Shown here piece by piece: positions 24,285 through 32,514 of a stretch of DNA of 64,000 bases. This DNA comes from Paenibacillus artemisiicola (GTDB lineage: Bacteria > Bacillota > Bacilli > Paenibacillales > Paenibacillaceae), in assembly GCF_017652985.1 (NCBI RefSeq), contig NZ_JAGGDJ010000001.1:186001-250000 (forward strand), read 5' to 3'. The notes under the pieces are model-generated. The model saw only the letters and a list, made by a program, of their open reading frames with translations. It was not told the origin of the DNA and did not search any database. The position numbers were made by a program, and so were the translations under genes. How positions within the stretch are numbered: position 1 is the first letter of the stretch; each line of letters starts with the position of its first letter.

Positions 24285-25097
24285 ATGAGCAAAGTATGGT
24301 TTATTACGGGTACGTCTTCGGGCTTCGGCCGCCAATTCGTGGAGCAGCTGAGCGGTACCGGCGACAAAATCGTCGCGACCGCGCGCAACCTGGACGACAT
24401 CGCCGATCTGCAAGCCGCCTCGCCGGACAACGTCCACGTCGCCGCGCTCGACGTTACGGACAAGGCGCAAATTCAAGCCGCGGTCCGGGAGGCGGTCGAA
24501 CGCTTCGGCCGGATCGACATCGTCGTCAACAACGCCGGCTACGGACTCTTCGGCATGCTGGAGGAATATACGGACGAGCAGATTCGCCGCCAGTTCGACG
24601 TCAACGTGTTCGGGATGCTGGACGTCATCCGCGAAACGCTGCCCGTGTTCAAGCGGCAGGGATCCGGCCACTATGTGAATCTCTCCTCGGTCTTCGGGGT
24701 GTGGGCGATCCCCGCTTTCAGCCTTTACGCCGCATCCAAATTCGCGGTCGAAGGCTTCTCGAAGGCCATGGCGGCCGAGCTCGCGCCGTTCGGCATCCGC
24801 ACGACGATCGTCGAGCCGGGCATTTTCAAGACGGAATTCATGGGCGGATCCATGAAGCAGGCCGACCGGCTGCCGGAATACGCCCCGGTCTACGAGGCGT
24901 TCGACAAGAGCTACGCGGCGGTCCATAAGGGCGAGCAAAGCAAAGCGGTCGAAGCGATCATCGCGATGATCGACAGCGAGAATCCGCCGGAACATTTCCC
25001 GGTCGGTTCGACGGCGACGTTCGGCATCCGGGACCAGCTCGGCAAGCGGATCGAAGAGGCCGCGGCTTGGGAGCAGGTTTCGCTGCTCGCGGATTGA
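24285..25097 (+). CDS. Short-chain dehydrogenase/reductase
   Basis: A 270-aa classical SDR. The cofactor motif TGxxxGxG is ITGTSSGFGRQ. NNAGYG and the catalytic YxxxK (YAASK), with the serine in VNLSSVFG, are all intact. The short tail and sequence order resemble the many Firmicute SDRs of unassigned substrate that are regulated by TetR proteins. The ribosome site GGAGG lies before ATG 24285, and the 5' leader is about 115 nt. It is likely repressed by the TetR protein encoded at 20863-21453. Confidence 0.9.
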   Translation: MSKVWFITGTSSGFGRQFVEQLSGTGDKIVATARNLDDIADLQAASPDNVHVAALDVTDKAQIQAAVREAVERFGRIDIVVNNAGYGLFGMLEEYTDEQIRRQFDVNVFGMLDVIRETLPVFKRQGSGHYVNLSSVFGVWAIPAFSLYAASKFAVEGFSKAMAAELAPFGIRTTIVEPGIFKTEFMGGSMKQADRLPEYAPVYEAFDKSYAAVHKGEQSKAVEAIIAMIDSENPPEHFPVGSTATFGIRDQLGKRIEEAAAWEQVSLLAD

Positions 25098-25146
25098 ACG
25101 AACGAGAGCCGTCACGTTCGCGCTTAAAGATCCTCCAGGCATGCGC

Positions 25147-25181
25147 AAGCGGCCGTCCCTGCCGAAGGGACGGCCGCTTTT
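25147..25181. terminator. Terminator between SDR and gerAB-type gene
   Basis: A 14-bp stem (25147-25160 with 25166-25179) with T-rich and A-rich flanks. It serves two convergent transcripts. Confidence 0.88.
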
Positions 25182-25200
25182 GCGCTTTGCCGCGACCGGC

Positions 25201-26310
25201 TCAGGCGGCTTCGCCCGAGACCGGTTTGCGGAGCAGGTTATGCGCGAACACCCCCAGCGCGAGCAGGGGGACGTAACCGTACAGCAGCGCGCTCCCGGCG
25301 GCTTGCGCCGTTGCTTTGAGCAGTTCGACGGCCGCGGCGTCCTTGGGCCAGGCGACCAGGGCGTAAACGAAGGCCGCCGCGAGCCAGAGCGACGGCCGTC
25401 CGGACAGAGGCGTCGACGCGCGAAGAATGCGCATGCAGCCCCAGAGCGCCAGACAGCACGGCGGCGTGATGACGAAAATCCAATTGAAGATGTAGAAGTA
25501 ATCGAAGCGCTCCAAGAAGGAGAACGTGATGATCTTGGACAAGCCGAGCGTCGGCCAGACCGAGTGGCCGAGCTCGCCCAGGTTATAGTACGCAAACGTC
25601 GCGGCGGTCACGATCAAGTAGAGGACGTACGTATGCAGAACGCCGATATGCGCCCACTTGGATGCATCGGCATTGTTCCGGATGTACGGATAGTAGAGCA
25701 GCAGCAGTTCCGCGCCCATGTAGAGCGGCACGCTGTTCGCGGCCGAACGCGCGTAATCCGGCAGCGCGTGATTGAACGCCGGCAGGAAATTGCGCCAGTC
25801 CGCGTACTGCAGCGGGATGAACAGCGTGGCGATCAGCAGGGACGGAATAAGCACGAACCAGAACGAGATGCCCGTAATGACGCGAAATCCGCCGTGCACG
25901 ATATACGCGAACATCAGGATGAAGACGAGCGCGATCCGCCAGGCCGGGCTATCCGGAAACACGAGCGTCTGGATCACCTGCGTATAGGCCGTGAGCTGGT
26001 AGCCGATGAACAGCAGCAAGTACAGCAGGAAAGCGGCGTTCAGCAGCGTCCCCAGTCCTTTCCCGAACAGTTGGACATGCAGCGAGATGACGTCGCCCTT
26101 CTTCGCGTGTTTCAGCGCGTACAGAATCAAGAACACGACCAGATGCATGGAGAGTCCGGTCAGCAGCACGGACACCCAAGCGTCCTGACCGGCTCCCGGG
26201 GCGATCTTGCTCTGGAAATCGAGCATGGCAATGCCTGTTTGCGACTTATGCACCAGAAACCAAAGGAGATAGGGCGATACGGTTTTGGTAAGCGAGGCCT
26301 GATAGCTCAT
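25201..26310 (-). CDS. Spore germination permease, GerAB/GerKB family
   Basis: A 369-aa polytopic protein with about ten membrane segments, related to APC-type amino acid permeases. It forms the B subunit of a nutrient germinant receptor in the spore inner membrane. It begins SYQASLTKTVSPYLLWFLVHKSQTGIAML, in which the Q-G of the first helix resembles the family. It is the third gene of the unit (A-C-B order, as in gerK). It starts 5 bp after the gerAC-type stop codon, with its ribosome site inside that gene. Confidence 0.9.
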   Translation of the reverse strand: MSYQASLTKTVSPYLLWFLVHKSQTGIAMLDFQSKIAPGAGQDAWVSVLLTGLSMHLVVFLILYALKHAKKGDVISLHVQLFGKGLGTLLNAAFLLYLLLFIGYQLTAYTQVIQTLVFPDSPAWRIALVFILMFAYIVHGGFRVITGISFWFVLIPSLLIATLFIPLQYADWRNFLPAFNHALPDYARSAANSVPLYMGAELLLLYYPYIRNNADASKWAHIGVLHTYVLYLIVTAATFAYYNLGELGHSVWPTLGLSKIITFSFLERFDYFYIFNWIFVITPPCCLALWGCMRILRASTPLSGRPSLWLAAAFVYALVAWPKDAAAVELLKATAQAAGSALLYGYVPLLALGVFAHNLLRKPVSGEAA

Positions 26311-26315
26311 GGTCG

Positions 26316-27416
26316 TTATTCACCGGCTCCCGAATTTTGTAGATTCGCCTTAACGCGTACGTCGAAGGTCAAGACGGGATAGACGTCGCGGTAGAACGCG
26401 GCCGCGTTCCACTTCCGGTCCACGGAGCGGTAGCATTCGCCGATGCCGAGCGAATCCAGGCCGGCGGCTTGGATTTTCCGGAGCAGCGCGAGCAGCCGGT
26501 CCCGCATTTGAAGCTCGATCGCCGCCGCGAAAGGGCCGGAACGGGCGATGTCGCTCGCGAGGCGGTTGCCTTGCAAATTCCGAACGCTGCCGTTCACGCG
26601 CACGTCGAACCGGAACGCGCCCGGCCGCGCATCTCCGACGCTCCACCGCATCCGGCCGTTATGGAGCGAAAGCGAGTAATGGTTCCCGCCGTAGTCGAAC
26701 GGCAGCTCGCCAAGGACCCGTTTGCCGTTCAGCACCTCGAACAGCGTCATTTCGACCGGGCTCAGCACGAGCTTCAGACGATCCTGCTTGAACAGGGCGT
26801 AGCCGTCGATCTTCAGCGCGTGCGTCTCGTCGAGCGTGATGCTCGGCATCGACGGGTCCTTGCCTTCCGCGTAATAATCGTGCAGGAAGAGATGCAGGTT
26901 GGAGACGGGCACGCCTCCGCTGCGGATGTTCTGCTTCACGATATTATAGGGCGAATTTTCCAGCTCCTGGCGATCCAAGCTCGCGATGACGGATGCGGCC
27001 GAACACGACGATACGGCCAGCAGCACGTTGCTGCCAAGCGCCGGATCGCGTATGACGGTGCTGATCGCCTCGCCGAGGCCTTGCTTCGCGATGTCATGGC
27101 TGAAGACGATCGTATCGAGCTTGTTGTAGCGGACCTTCCTCGGCGACTCCCGTTCGAACTGATCCATGATCATCTTGGGCTCCTTGCCCCGTCCTTTCAG
27201 GATCGCAAGGCTGCCTTTGCGCTGAATGTAGTTCGGATACGCGGCGGTGCCGACGCATTGTCCGCCTTCCCGGTCGAACCCGACCGCGATCAAGACCTGA
27301 ATCCGGTTCACGATATTGGCGTTGCCGCAGCCCGCGAGCAGCGCCGCGAGCAGAAGGAGGGAGAGCGCAAGCCGAAGCGGCCGTTTCGAATCCGGTCTCA
27401 TGCCATCCACCTTCAT
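26316..27416 (-). CDS. Spore germination lipoprotein, GerAC/GerKC family
   Basis: A 366-aa Ger(x)C lipoprotein. The signal peptide ends in LLAGCG, giving the lipidated cysteine. The family start after it (NIVNRIQVLIAVGFDREGG) and the later stretch IGIGECYRSVD-type region match the C subunit of germinant receptors. There are two possible starts: ATG 27416 (GAAGG 10 bp upstream) and ATG 27401. Both lie inside a 16-bp tandem repeat, so the exact start is uncertain. Confidence 0.9.
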   Translation of the reverse strand: MKVDGMRPDSKRPLRLALSLLLLAALLAGCGNANIVNRIQVLIAVGFDREGGQCVGTAAYPNYIQRKGSLAILKGRGKEPKMIMDQFERESPRKVRYNKLDTIVFSHDIAKQGLGEAISTVIRDPALGSNVLLAVSSCSAASVIASLDRQELENSPYNIVKQNIRSGGVPVSNLHLFLHDYYAEGKDPSMPSITLDETHALKIDGYALFKQDRLKLVLSPVEMTLFEVLNGKRVLGELPFDYGGNHYSLSLHNGRMRWSVGDARPGAFRFDVRVNGSVRNLQGNRLASDIARSGPFAAAIELQMRDRLLALLRKIQAAGLDSLGIGECYRSVDRKWNAAAFYRDVYPVLTFDVRVKANLQNSGAGE

Positions 27417-27466
27417 GCCTTTTCAACCTTCATGCCATTCAATCCTCATGCCGCTCAATCCTCATG
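27399..27466 (-). repeat. Imperfect 16-bp tandem repeat across the gerAA-gerAC junction
   Basis: On the minus strand the unit CATGAGGATTGA + GCGG-type tail repeats with ATGs at 27465, 27449, 27433, 27416 and 27401 (steps of 16, 16, 17 and 15). The first unit contains the gerAA-type stop codon and the last ones the gerAC-type start. Confidence 0.8.
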
Positions 27467-28942
27467 ATCGATATCTTCCTTCTTCCTGCCGGGCCGATAG
27501 CGCTTCGTTCGCTGCGGATTCAAGAACAACGTCCGGTTGGTCGTGTACTGGTACGATGACCGGATCAGGCTGTCGTTCAGATTGCCGCTCCGGAACGGAA
27601 AGAACGGCACCAGGTACGGCGTATCCAAGCTTTTGAGCTGAAGCAGATGGGCCAGCAAGAGGGTGAACCCGACAACGATCCCGAAGCCCCCGAGCAGCGC
27701 CGAGAGCAGGATGAGCGGGAAGCGCAGCACCCGAATCGTATTGGCCATCTTGTAGATCGGAGTCGTGAACGAGGCCAAGGCGGACAACGCCACGATAATC
27801 AGCAAAATATTGCTGGTCAGCGCAGCCTGCACCGACGCTTCCCCGATCACGATGCCGCCGACGATGCCGAGCGTCTGGCCGATCTTGGCCGGCAGCCGGG
27901 CGCCGGCTTCCCGCAGCAGCTCGATGGTCGTTTCCAGGAACAGCACCTCCATCACGGGGGAGAAGGGCACGTGCAGGCCCGAAAGCATGATGGGATGGAG
28001 CAGCCGGGTCGGAATGACCTCGAAATGATAAGTCAGCACGGCGATATAGATCGGCGAGGCGAACAGCGAGAACAAGACGCTGAGTAAGCGGATGACCCGG
28101 AAGAAGGAGCCGGAAATCCAATTCAAATAATAATCCTCGGGCGAGACGAAGAAGTCCATGAACGTCGAAGGGCCCGAGAACACATAGGGCGAGCCGCTCG
28201 TCAGCACGGCGACTTGGCCGGACGAGATGACGTACGAGATGCGGTCGATCCGTTCCGTCGTCAGGAAGAGCGGGAAGGGCGTGTTGGAGTTGTCCGCGAT
28301 CGCCTGCTCGATGAACGAGCCGTCGTACACGATATCGAGATCGATGTCCTTGATCCGGTCGCGCATGGCCGAGACGAGCTCTGCATTCGTCAAGCCCTCG
28401 ATATAGGCGAGGACGACCGTCGTCTTCGACAAGGAGCCGACCGTCAGTTCTTCGAAAATCAGCTGCGGAATGGCGATCTGCTGCCGCAGCAGATGCAGGT
28501 TGACGGTCAAATTTTCGACGAAGCCTGCCTTCGGTCCGATGACGCTGAATTCGTTCTCGGTATCGTTGTCCGAACGGCGCCCCCGCGCTTCGTCGGCGAC
28601 GTTCACGAGCAGCGCCTCGTCCGCGACGGCGTCGGCTTGAATCAGGATGCAGCCTTGCTGCAGCTTCTCCGCTATCCGGGCGGGCTTCGTCTCGGGCGCG
28701 ACGTCGTCGTACGGCAGCCATTTGACGAGATCCGCCCACGCGCGGACGGGCGCTTCGATGCGCTGCAGGGCGGGCAGCAGGTTGTCGTGCAGCTCGCGGG
28801 CGTCCGTCAAGGACGGATAGAAGCTAAGCGTCAGGCGATTGGGACCGGCCTCCACGCCGATCCGGGAGAAGTCGCAGGATTTGCCGACGATCGAGAGCAG
28901 CTGGTCGAGCGAATCGATGGTGAACTGTTCGGACGGCTTCAT
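27455..28942 (-). CDS. Spore germination protein, GerA family (A subunit)
   Basis: A 495-aa GerA-family protein. A large hydrophilic N-terminal domain (about residues 1-280) is followed by the conserved membrane domain (YVFSGPSTFMDFFVSPEDYY, LLHPIMLSGLHVPFSPVMEVLFLETTIELLREAGARLP, IGIVGGIVIGEASVQA) and a basic tail. It is the first gene of the operon. Upstream of it, GTATA and CACACTA at 17-bp spacing resemble a sigma-G promoter, which would limit expression to the forespore. Confidence 0.93.
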   Translation of the reverse strand: MKPSEQFTIDSLDQLLSIVGKSCDFSRIGVEAGPNRLTLSFYPSLTDARELHDNLLPALQRIEAPVRAWADLVKWLPYDDVAPETKPARIAEKLQQGCILIQADAVADEALLVNVADEARGRRSDNDTENEFSVIGPKAGFVENLTVNLHLLRQQIAIPQLIFEELTVGSLSKTTVVLAYIEGLTNAELVSAMRDRIKDIDLDIVYDGSFIEQAIADNSNTPFPLFLTTERIDRISYVISSGQVAVLTSGSPYVFSGPSTFMDFFVSPEDYYLNWISGSFFRVIRLLSVLFSLFASPIYIAVLTYHFEVIPTRLLHPIMLSGLHVPFSPVMEVLFLETTIELLREAGARLPAKIGQTLGIVGGIVIGEASVQAALTSNILLIIVALSALASFTTPIYKMANTIRVLRFPLILLSALLGGFGIVVGFTLLLAHLLQLKSLDTPYLVPFFPFRSGNLNDSLIRSSYQYTTNRTLFLNPQRTKRYRPGRKKEDIDHED

Positions 28943-29010
28943 GCCGGCAGCGCTCCTTCCCCGAAACGGCCAAACGGCCTCCCAACTCTTGGCATGGATA
29001 GAACTGAACG

Positions 29011-29039
29011 TAGTGTGGCCCCGAAACGCGATCTTATAC
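29011..29039 (-). promoter_or_regulatory. Candidate sigma-G promoter of Ger operon 1
   Basis: On the minus strand, GTATA (29039-29035), 17 bp, CACACTA (29017-29011), against the consensus GnATR / CATnnTA. Confidence 0.5.
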
Positions 29040-29139
29040 TTGCGCCGGCGGCCGCGGCCTTTCCATAAAGCACCATTGCCATTGCTTCGTCAACTCGTTA
29101 ACATAGTGAATTGTTCGTCTGATTAACTACTAAAATCCT

Positions 29140-29342
29140 CGTCCGCCTGGGCGAGGTAGAGGTCGCGAAGATGAAGAGTACGACGGAGGAAGCCCGGCAA
29201 GGCTGCCGATTCCGCCGGAAAGGCATCGTCGCCGAAGCCGCGGCGGTTTGCTGACCGTCCCGGCTGGGGCCGCTTCCGAAAGGAGCGGAACTGTCATGCC
29301 GCCGCGTTCGCGGGGCATGTTGCGCTATCAAGGTCCAGGACG
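29140..29342 (+). ncRNA. Lysine riboswitch (L box)
   Basis: All conserved L-box blocks occur in order: GAGGTAGAGGT (29153), GAAGAGTA (29173), GGAGGAAGC (29185), GGAAAGG (29217), GTCGCCGAAG (29228), GGCTGGGG (29272) and ACTGTCA (29290). A P5 hairpin CATGCC...GGCATG follows at 29295-29319, and P1 can form between CGTCC-type bases at 29140 and GGACG at 29338. It is placed in front of a lysine-permease-like gene. Confidence 0.93.
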
Positions 29343-29354
29343 CATGAGGGAGTC

Positions 29355-29391
29355 GCAAAGCTGCCTTGTTCCGCGAGGCGGCTTTTTTGCG
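29355..29391 (+). terminator. Terminator of the lysine riboswitch
   Basis: AAGCTGCCTTG (29358-29368) pairs with CGAGGCGGCTT (29374-29384) and is followed by six T. It predicts premature termination when lysine is bound (OFF switch). Confidence 0.88.
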
Positions 29392-29473
29392 TCCGCGGAT
29401 CCGCGCGCCGGCGAACGGCCGGCCGGGAGCCGCGGCTGCGACAATACGGCACGAAGTAAAGGAGATAGATTTC

Positions 29474-30907
29474 ATGGATAACCATTCACTCCGCAGGGGG
29501 TTGAAATCGCGCCATATGACGATGATTTCCCTCGGCGGTTCGATCGGCACGGGCTTGTTCCTCGCGAGCGGCGGCGCCATTCACGACGCGGGGCCGGGAG
29601 GCGCGCTGCTCGCTTATAGCGTCATCGGCATCATGGTGTATTTTCTCGTGACGAGTCTCGGGGAGATGGCGACGTACATGCCCGTATCCGGCACGTTCAG
29701 CACGTACGCGGCGAAATTCGTGGATCCGTCCCTCGGCTACGCACTGGGCTGGAATTACTGGTATAACTGGGCCATCACGATCGCGGCGGAGCTGTCCGCG
29801 GCGACGCTCATCATCAAATTCTGGCTGCCGGACAGCCCGTCGTTCCTCTGGAGCGCGCTGTTCCTCGCGCTCATGGTCGGCCTCAATCTGCTGTCCGTCA
29901 AAGGCTACGGCGAGTCGGAATACTGGTTCGCCATGATCAAGATCGTGACGGTCGTCCTCTTCATCGCGATCGGCCTGCTCATGATCGTCGGCATCTGGAA
30001 CGGACACGCGGTCGGCTTCCGCAACTTCGCGGCCGGCGACGCGCCGATCTCGGGCGGATTCTTGTCCGTGCTCGGCGTCTGCATGGCCGCCGGCTTCTCG
30101 TTCCAGGGCACGGAGCTCGTCGGGATCGCGGCCGGCGAATCCGAGGATCCGCGGCGGAACGTGCCGCGCGCCATCCGCAGCGTGTTTTGGCGGATTCTGC
30201 TCTTCTACGTCCTGGCGATCTTCGTCGTCGGGATGCTGATTCCTTCTGCCGCGGATACGCTGTCGAGCGACAGCGTGACGGCCAGCCCGTTCACGATTAT
30301 TTTCGAGAAGGCCGGCCTCAGCCTGGCCGCGTCCGTCATGAACGCCGTCATCCTGAGCTCGGTGCTCTCGGCCGGCAACTCCGGCATGTACGCTTCCGCG
30401 CGCATGCTGTGGGTGCTGGCGAAGGAAGGCAAGGCGCCGCGGGCGTTCGCCCGGCTGAACGCCCGCGGCGTCCCGGTGCCCGCGCTGCTCGCGACGGCCG
30501 CCGTCGGCATGCTGGCGTTCCTGGCGTCGTTCTTCGGCGACGGTCAAGTGTACGTCTGGCTGCTGAACGCCTCCGGCATGTCCGGCTTCATCGCCTGGCT
30601 CGGCATCTCGGTCAGCCATTACCGGTTCCGCAAGGCGTATGCCGCGCAGGGACGGTCGCTCGCGGATTTGCCGTACCGGTCGAAATGGTTCCCGTTCGGA
30701 CCGATCCTGGCCGGCGCGATGTGCATGGCCGTCATCGTCGGCCAAAGCATCGGCGCCGTCTCGGACGGCAAGGTCGACTGGACGTTCCTGTTCGCCTCCT
30801 ATATCGGCATCCCGCTGTTCCTGGCCATCTGGCTCGGGTACAAATGGAAGCACGGCACGAGGCTGCTGAAGCCGGAGGCATGCGACTTGGAGACGGAAGA
30901 AGGCTGA
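29474..30907 (+). CDS. lysP: Lysine-specific amino acid permease (LysP-like)
   Basis: A 477-aa APC-superfamily permease with about 12 membrane segments. It has the amino acid transporter start SLRRGLKSRHMTMISLGGSIGTGLFLASGG and the family signature GEMATYMPVSGTFSTYAAKFVDPSLGYALGWNYWYNWAITIAAE. Among APC members the sequence best fits the LysP group, and the L-box riboswitch directly upstream is strong independent evidence for lysine as substrate. The ATG at 29474 has AAGGAGA 8 bp upstream. Single-gene unit with a terminator at both ends. Confidence 0.92.
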   Translation: MDNHSLRRGLKSRHMTMISLGGSIGTGLFLASGGAIHDAGPGGALLAYSVIGIMVYFLVTSLGEMATYMPVSGTFSTYAAKFVDPSLGYALGWNYWYNWAITIAAELSAATLIIKFWLPDSPSFLWSALFLALMVGLNLLSVKGYGESEYWFAMIKIVTVVLFIAIGLLMIVGIWNGHAVGFRNFAAGDAPISGGFLSVLGVCMAAGFSFQGTELVGIAAGESEDPRRNVPRAIRSVFWRILLFYVLAIFVVGMLIPSAADTLSSDSVTASPFTIIFEKAGLSLAASVMNAVILSSVLSAGNSGMYASARMLWVLAKEGKAPRAFARLNARGVPVPALLATAAVGMLAFLASFFGDGQVYVWLLNASGMSGFIAWLGISVSHYRFRKAYAAQGRSLADLPYRSKWFPFGPILAGAMCMAVIVGQSIGAVSDGKVDWTFLFASYIGIPLFLAIWLGYKWKHGTRLLKPEACDLETEEG

Positions 30908-30958
30908 TCGGAGGCGAACTGCCGGATGCGCCCCGAACTCAAGGCCGAAGACAGAGGC

Positions 30959-30993
30959 AAGAGCGGAGGCCGCGGCGGGCCTTCGCTCTTTTT
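30959..30993 (+). terminator. Terminator of the lysP unit
   Basis: AAGAGCGGAGGCC pairs with GGCCTTCGCTCTT around a 6-base loop; five T follow. Confidence 0.88.
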
Positions 30994-31118
30994 GTTTGCC
31001 GCGGCGCCGCGTCCACGGGAGGGAATCGCGCGCCGTTCGCGAAGTGTATGAAGGCAACCGGATACGACGGTATGCGGCAGCACCACCAACATTCGCGCTC
31101 GCATGGAGGAATGAATCA

Positions 31119-32390
31119 ATGGAACAGCATCGCAATTGGGCCGGCAATCTCGCGTACGCCGCCTCGAACGTTCAGTATCCCGAATCGGTCGCGCAGCTGC
31201 AGGAATTGACGGCTGGCGGCAGCACGGTCAAGGCGCTCGGCACGCGTCATTCGTTCAACGACATCGCCGATACGGAAGGGACGCATATCTCGACGCAGAA
31301 GCTGAACCGCGTCGTCTTGCTCGACCGCGAACGCCGCCGGGTGACGGTCGAAGGCGGGATCCGGTACGGCGACCTGTGCGGCTATTTGCACGACAACGGC
31401 TTCGCGCTGCATAATTTGGCGTCGCTTCCGCATATTACGGTCGCGGGCGCCGTCGCGACGGCGACGCACGGCTCCGGCGTCCGGAACGGGAACCTGGCCA
31501 CGGCCGTGGCGGGGCTCGAGCTCGTCCGGGCGGACGGCGAGCTGGTCTCGTTCTCCCGGGACGACGAGACGGGCGACTTTCACGGCGCGGTCGTCGGGCT
31601 CGGCGCGCTCGGCGTCGTCGCGAAGCTGACGCTGGACCTCGTGCCGGCGTTCGACGTCGCCCAGACCGTCTACGAGAATTTGCCGCTCGCGGCGCTCGAG
31701 ACGGGCTTCGACGACGTTATGTCGAGCGCGTACAGCGTCAGCCTGTTCACGGATTGGAAGCAGGTGGGCTTCAATCAGGCGTGGGTTAAGCGCAAAGCGG
31801 GCGAGTCGGCGGACGGTCCTTCGGCCGCGGAACGGGCCGGCGCGACTCCGGCTGCATCGCCGCTTCATCCGGTGCCGGGCTTCTCCGCGGAGAATTGCAG
31901 CGCGCAGCTCGGCGTGCCGGGACCGTGGCATGACCGCCTGCCGCATTTCCGGATGGCGTTCACGCCGAGCGCGGGCGAGGAGCTGCAGAGCGAATTTTTC
32001 GTGCCGCGGACGCAAGCCTTCGAGGCGCTGAGCGCCGTCGCGGAGCTGCGCGAGTCGATCGCGCCGCTGCTTTACGTGACCGAGGTGCGCAGCGTCGCGG
32101 CCGACCGCCTGTGGCTGAGCCCGAGTTACGGGCAGGATGCGGTTGGCATCCATTTCACGTGGAAGCCGGACTGGGAAGCCGTCCGCCGGCTGCTGCCGGT
32201 CATCGAGGAGCGCCTCGCGCCGTTCGGGGCCCGTCCGCACTGGGGGAAGCTGTTCACGATGGCGCCGGAGCGCCTTCGCCCGCTGTACGCGCAGCTGCCC
32301 GAATTTCGGCGCCTGGCGGCGGCCTGCGACCCGGAGGGCAAGTTCCGCAACGCGTTTTTACAAAAATTTATCGCCGAAAGCGGCAGCTAG
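31119..32390 (+). CDS. FAD-dependent alditol-oxidase-like oxidoreductase
   Basis: A 423-aa VAO/PCMH-type flavoprotein. The FAD-binding domain includes VKALGTRHSFNDIADTEG, where the His (about residue 46) is at the position of the covalent FAD link in AldO/xylitol oxidases, and ASLPHITVAGAVATATHGSGVRNGNLA. The C-terminal ALO domain ends with HWGKLFT and CDPEGKFRNAFL. It likely oxidises a polyol (xylitol, sorbitol or similar) with oxygen, giving the aldose and H2O2. GGAGGA is 8 bp before ATG 31119. No operon partner. Confidence 0.85.
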   Translation: MEQHRNWAGNLAYAASNVQYPESVAQLQELTAGGSTVKALGTRHSFNDIADTEGTHISTQKLNRVVLLDRERRRVTVEGGIRYGDLCGYLHDNGFALHNLASLPHITVAGAVATATHGSGVRNGNLATAVAGLELVRADGELVSFSRDDETGDFHGAVVGLGALGVVAKLTLDLVPAFDVAQTVYENLPLAALETGFDDVMSSAYSVSLFTDWKQVGFNQAWVKRKAGESADGPSAAERAGATPAASPLHPVPGFSAENCSAQLGVPGPWHDRLPHFRMAFTPSAGEELQSEFFVPRTQAFEALSAVAELRESIAPLLYVTEVRSVAADRLWLSPSYGQDAVGIHFTWKPDWEAVRRLLPVIEERLAPFGARPHWGKLFTMAPERLRPLYAQLPEFRRLAAACDPEGKFRNAFLQKFIAESGS

Positions 32391-32514
32391 CTGTTTCGAT
32401 TCCGCGGGAAACGTTTAGTTATTCTAGGGGTAAAAAAGCATCCGTCCGGCGCGGCATCGGGGAGCTTCCCCAAGAATCAACGGGTACCATGCGGCTCGTC
32501 GGGAGGTAGGCTTC

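Noticed and set aside
32413..32433. Sigma-B-like GTTTAG and GGGTAA before the hybrid kinase gene
   Set aside because: The spacer is only 9 bp, whereas sigma-B promoters need about 12-15 bp. Sequence match alone is not enough.
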